Source of the DNA: UMGS75 sp051872775
GTDB taxonomy: Bacteria; Bacillota_I; Bacilli_A; ML615J-28; CAG-313
DNA: 5,651 nucleotides
Direction: 5' to 3'
Assembly (NCBI GenBank): GCA_051872775.1
Contig: JBJEEE010000109.1
Span: 1-5,651 of the forward strand
In this document: one piece after another, positions 5,456-5,651 of the stretch
Numbering within the stretch: the stretch's first letter is position 1
Layout of the letters: each line of letters starts with the position of its first letter
Position numbers and translations under genes: made by a program
Notes under the pieces: generated by a model
Databases searched by the model: none
Told to the model about the DNA's origin: nothing
The model's input: only the letters and a program-made list of their open reading frames with translations

Positions 5456-5614
5456 ATGGCAAATATAGTCAATTTTACTGACAAACAATTTGAAAATCGC
5501 TTAAATGATAATTTAGAAGAATTGGTTCAAGGAAAAAAAGCGGTTGAATCGCCAACCGCTTTTTTACTTGGTGGGCAACCAGGGTCAGGGAAAACGAGTT
5601 TGCGAAGAAGATGA
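5456..5614 (+). pseudogene. Zeta toxin, truncated after the Walker A motif
   Basis: Intact zeta is a UDP-N-acetylglucosamine kinase of about 287 residues that poisons cell-wall synthesis. Here the first 50 residues follow zeta: MANIVNFTDKQF at the start and the P-loop GGQPGSGKT (39-47) with the essential K46. After SLR (48-50) the usual SAIFEE continuation is replaced by RR and a TGA at 5612. The catalytic aspartate, the substrate-binding region and the rest of the fold are gone, so no toxin activity is expected. The DNA from about 5605 on is not zeta in any frame, so this is a rearrangement junction (deletion, insertion or contig misjoin) rather than a point mutation. The start lies 1 nt after the epsilon stop, as in intact modules. 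Confidence 0.9.
5534..5565. terminator. Terminator-like hairpin inside the zeta coding region
   Basis: AAAAAAGCGGTTG (5534-5546) and CAACCGCTTTTTT (5553-5565) form a perfect 13-bp stem around AATCGC. The core is a 7-bp, mostly G/C stem followed by six T, a classic intrinsic terminator shape that reads the same on both strands. It lies at zeta codons 27-37, about 80 nt after the zeta start, in sequence that still looks like true zeta. If active, it would lower toxin relative to antitoxin mRNA whenever ribosomes do not cover it. Activity is inferred from shape only. Confidence 0.6.
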
Positions 5615-5651
5615 TTGAGCAGGCAGGAACAAAGTGATAAATTTGAATTGT
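5605..5651 (+). other. Unrelated sequence joined to the zeta stump
   Basis: From about 5605 the sequence departs from zeta and is less AT-rich than the rest of the window. In the frame shifted from zeta, 5596-5634 reads EFAKKMIEQAGTK followed by TGA and TAA (5635-5640). That looks like the last codons of a real protein, with GAG, AAG, GCG and CAG codons unlike the native genes. I cannot name the protein. The window ends 11 bases after the double stop. Confidence 0.45.

Noticed and set aside
5456..5640. Programmed frameshift producing full-length zeta
   Set aside because: None of the three frames after position 5605 resembles zeta, so a frameshift would not restore it.

Overview
The window is AT-rich, tightly packed, low-GC Gram-positive DNA. 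Shine-Dalgarno sequences are of the GGTGAT type and promoters resemble SigA promoters. Native genes end in TAA or TAG. Rubrerythrin plus the MEP-pathway enzyme IspH suggest an anaerobe or a microbe with a strictly managed oxygen response. I infer a member of Bacillota, perhaps an Erysipelotrichia-like or Mollicutes-related gut lineage; the sequence alone does not fix the genus.

Native core (1 to about 4843). A regulated promoter, with two abutting AAAAC-N4-GTTTT inverted repeats at its start site, drives a NatA/NatB-type ABC exporter (152-2138). A shared bidirectional terminator separates it from the convergent ispH gene (3073-2162, minus strand). ispH diverges from rubrerythrin (3197-3730), which has a near-consensus extended -10 promoter and its own terminator. 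coaX (type III pantothenate kinase, 3837-4589) follows with its own promoter, then an unrecognised 40-residue basic protein (4618-4740), then a tRNA-Ser(CGA) gene with encoded CCA (4752-4843). Apart from natAB these are independent housekeeping or stress units: isoprenoid precursor synthesis, peroxide detoxification, CoA synthesis and translation.

Acquired segment (from about 4844 to the end). Immediately after the tRNA lies the start of the omega-epsilon-zeta module of the Inc18/pSM19035 plasmid family. It has six contiguous omega-operator heptads, the omega repressor (71 aa), the epsilon antitoxin (90 aa) and the first 50 codons of the zeta toxin. Zeta breaks off just after its Walker A lysine and continues into unrelated, less AT-rich sequence with a stop two codons later. 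The toxin is therefore dead here, while repressor and antitoxin are intact. A 13-bp hairpin followed by six T lies within the zeta 5' coding region and looks like an intrinsic terminator.

Most of the window is ordinary. The points worth a second look are the decapitated toxin-antitoxin module and its two junctions (tRNA side and zeta side), the terminator-like hairpin inside zeta, the double operator before natAB, and the small gene before the tRNA. I found no convincing wholly new system. An assembly chimera at either junction of the omega-epsilon-zeta segment cannot be excluded from sequence alone.
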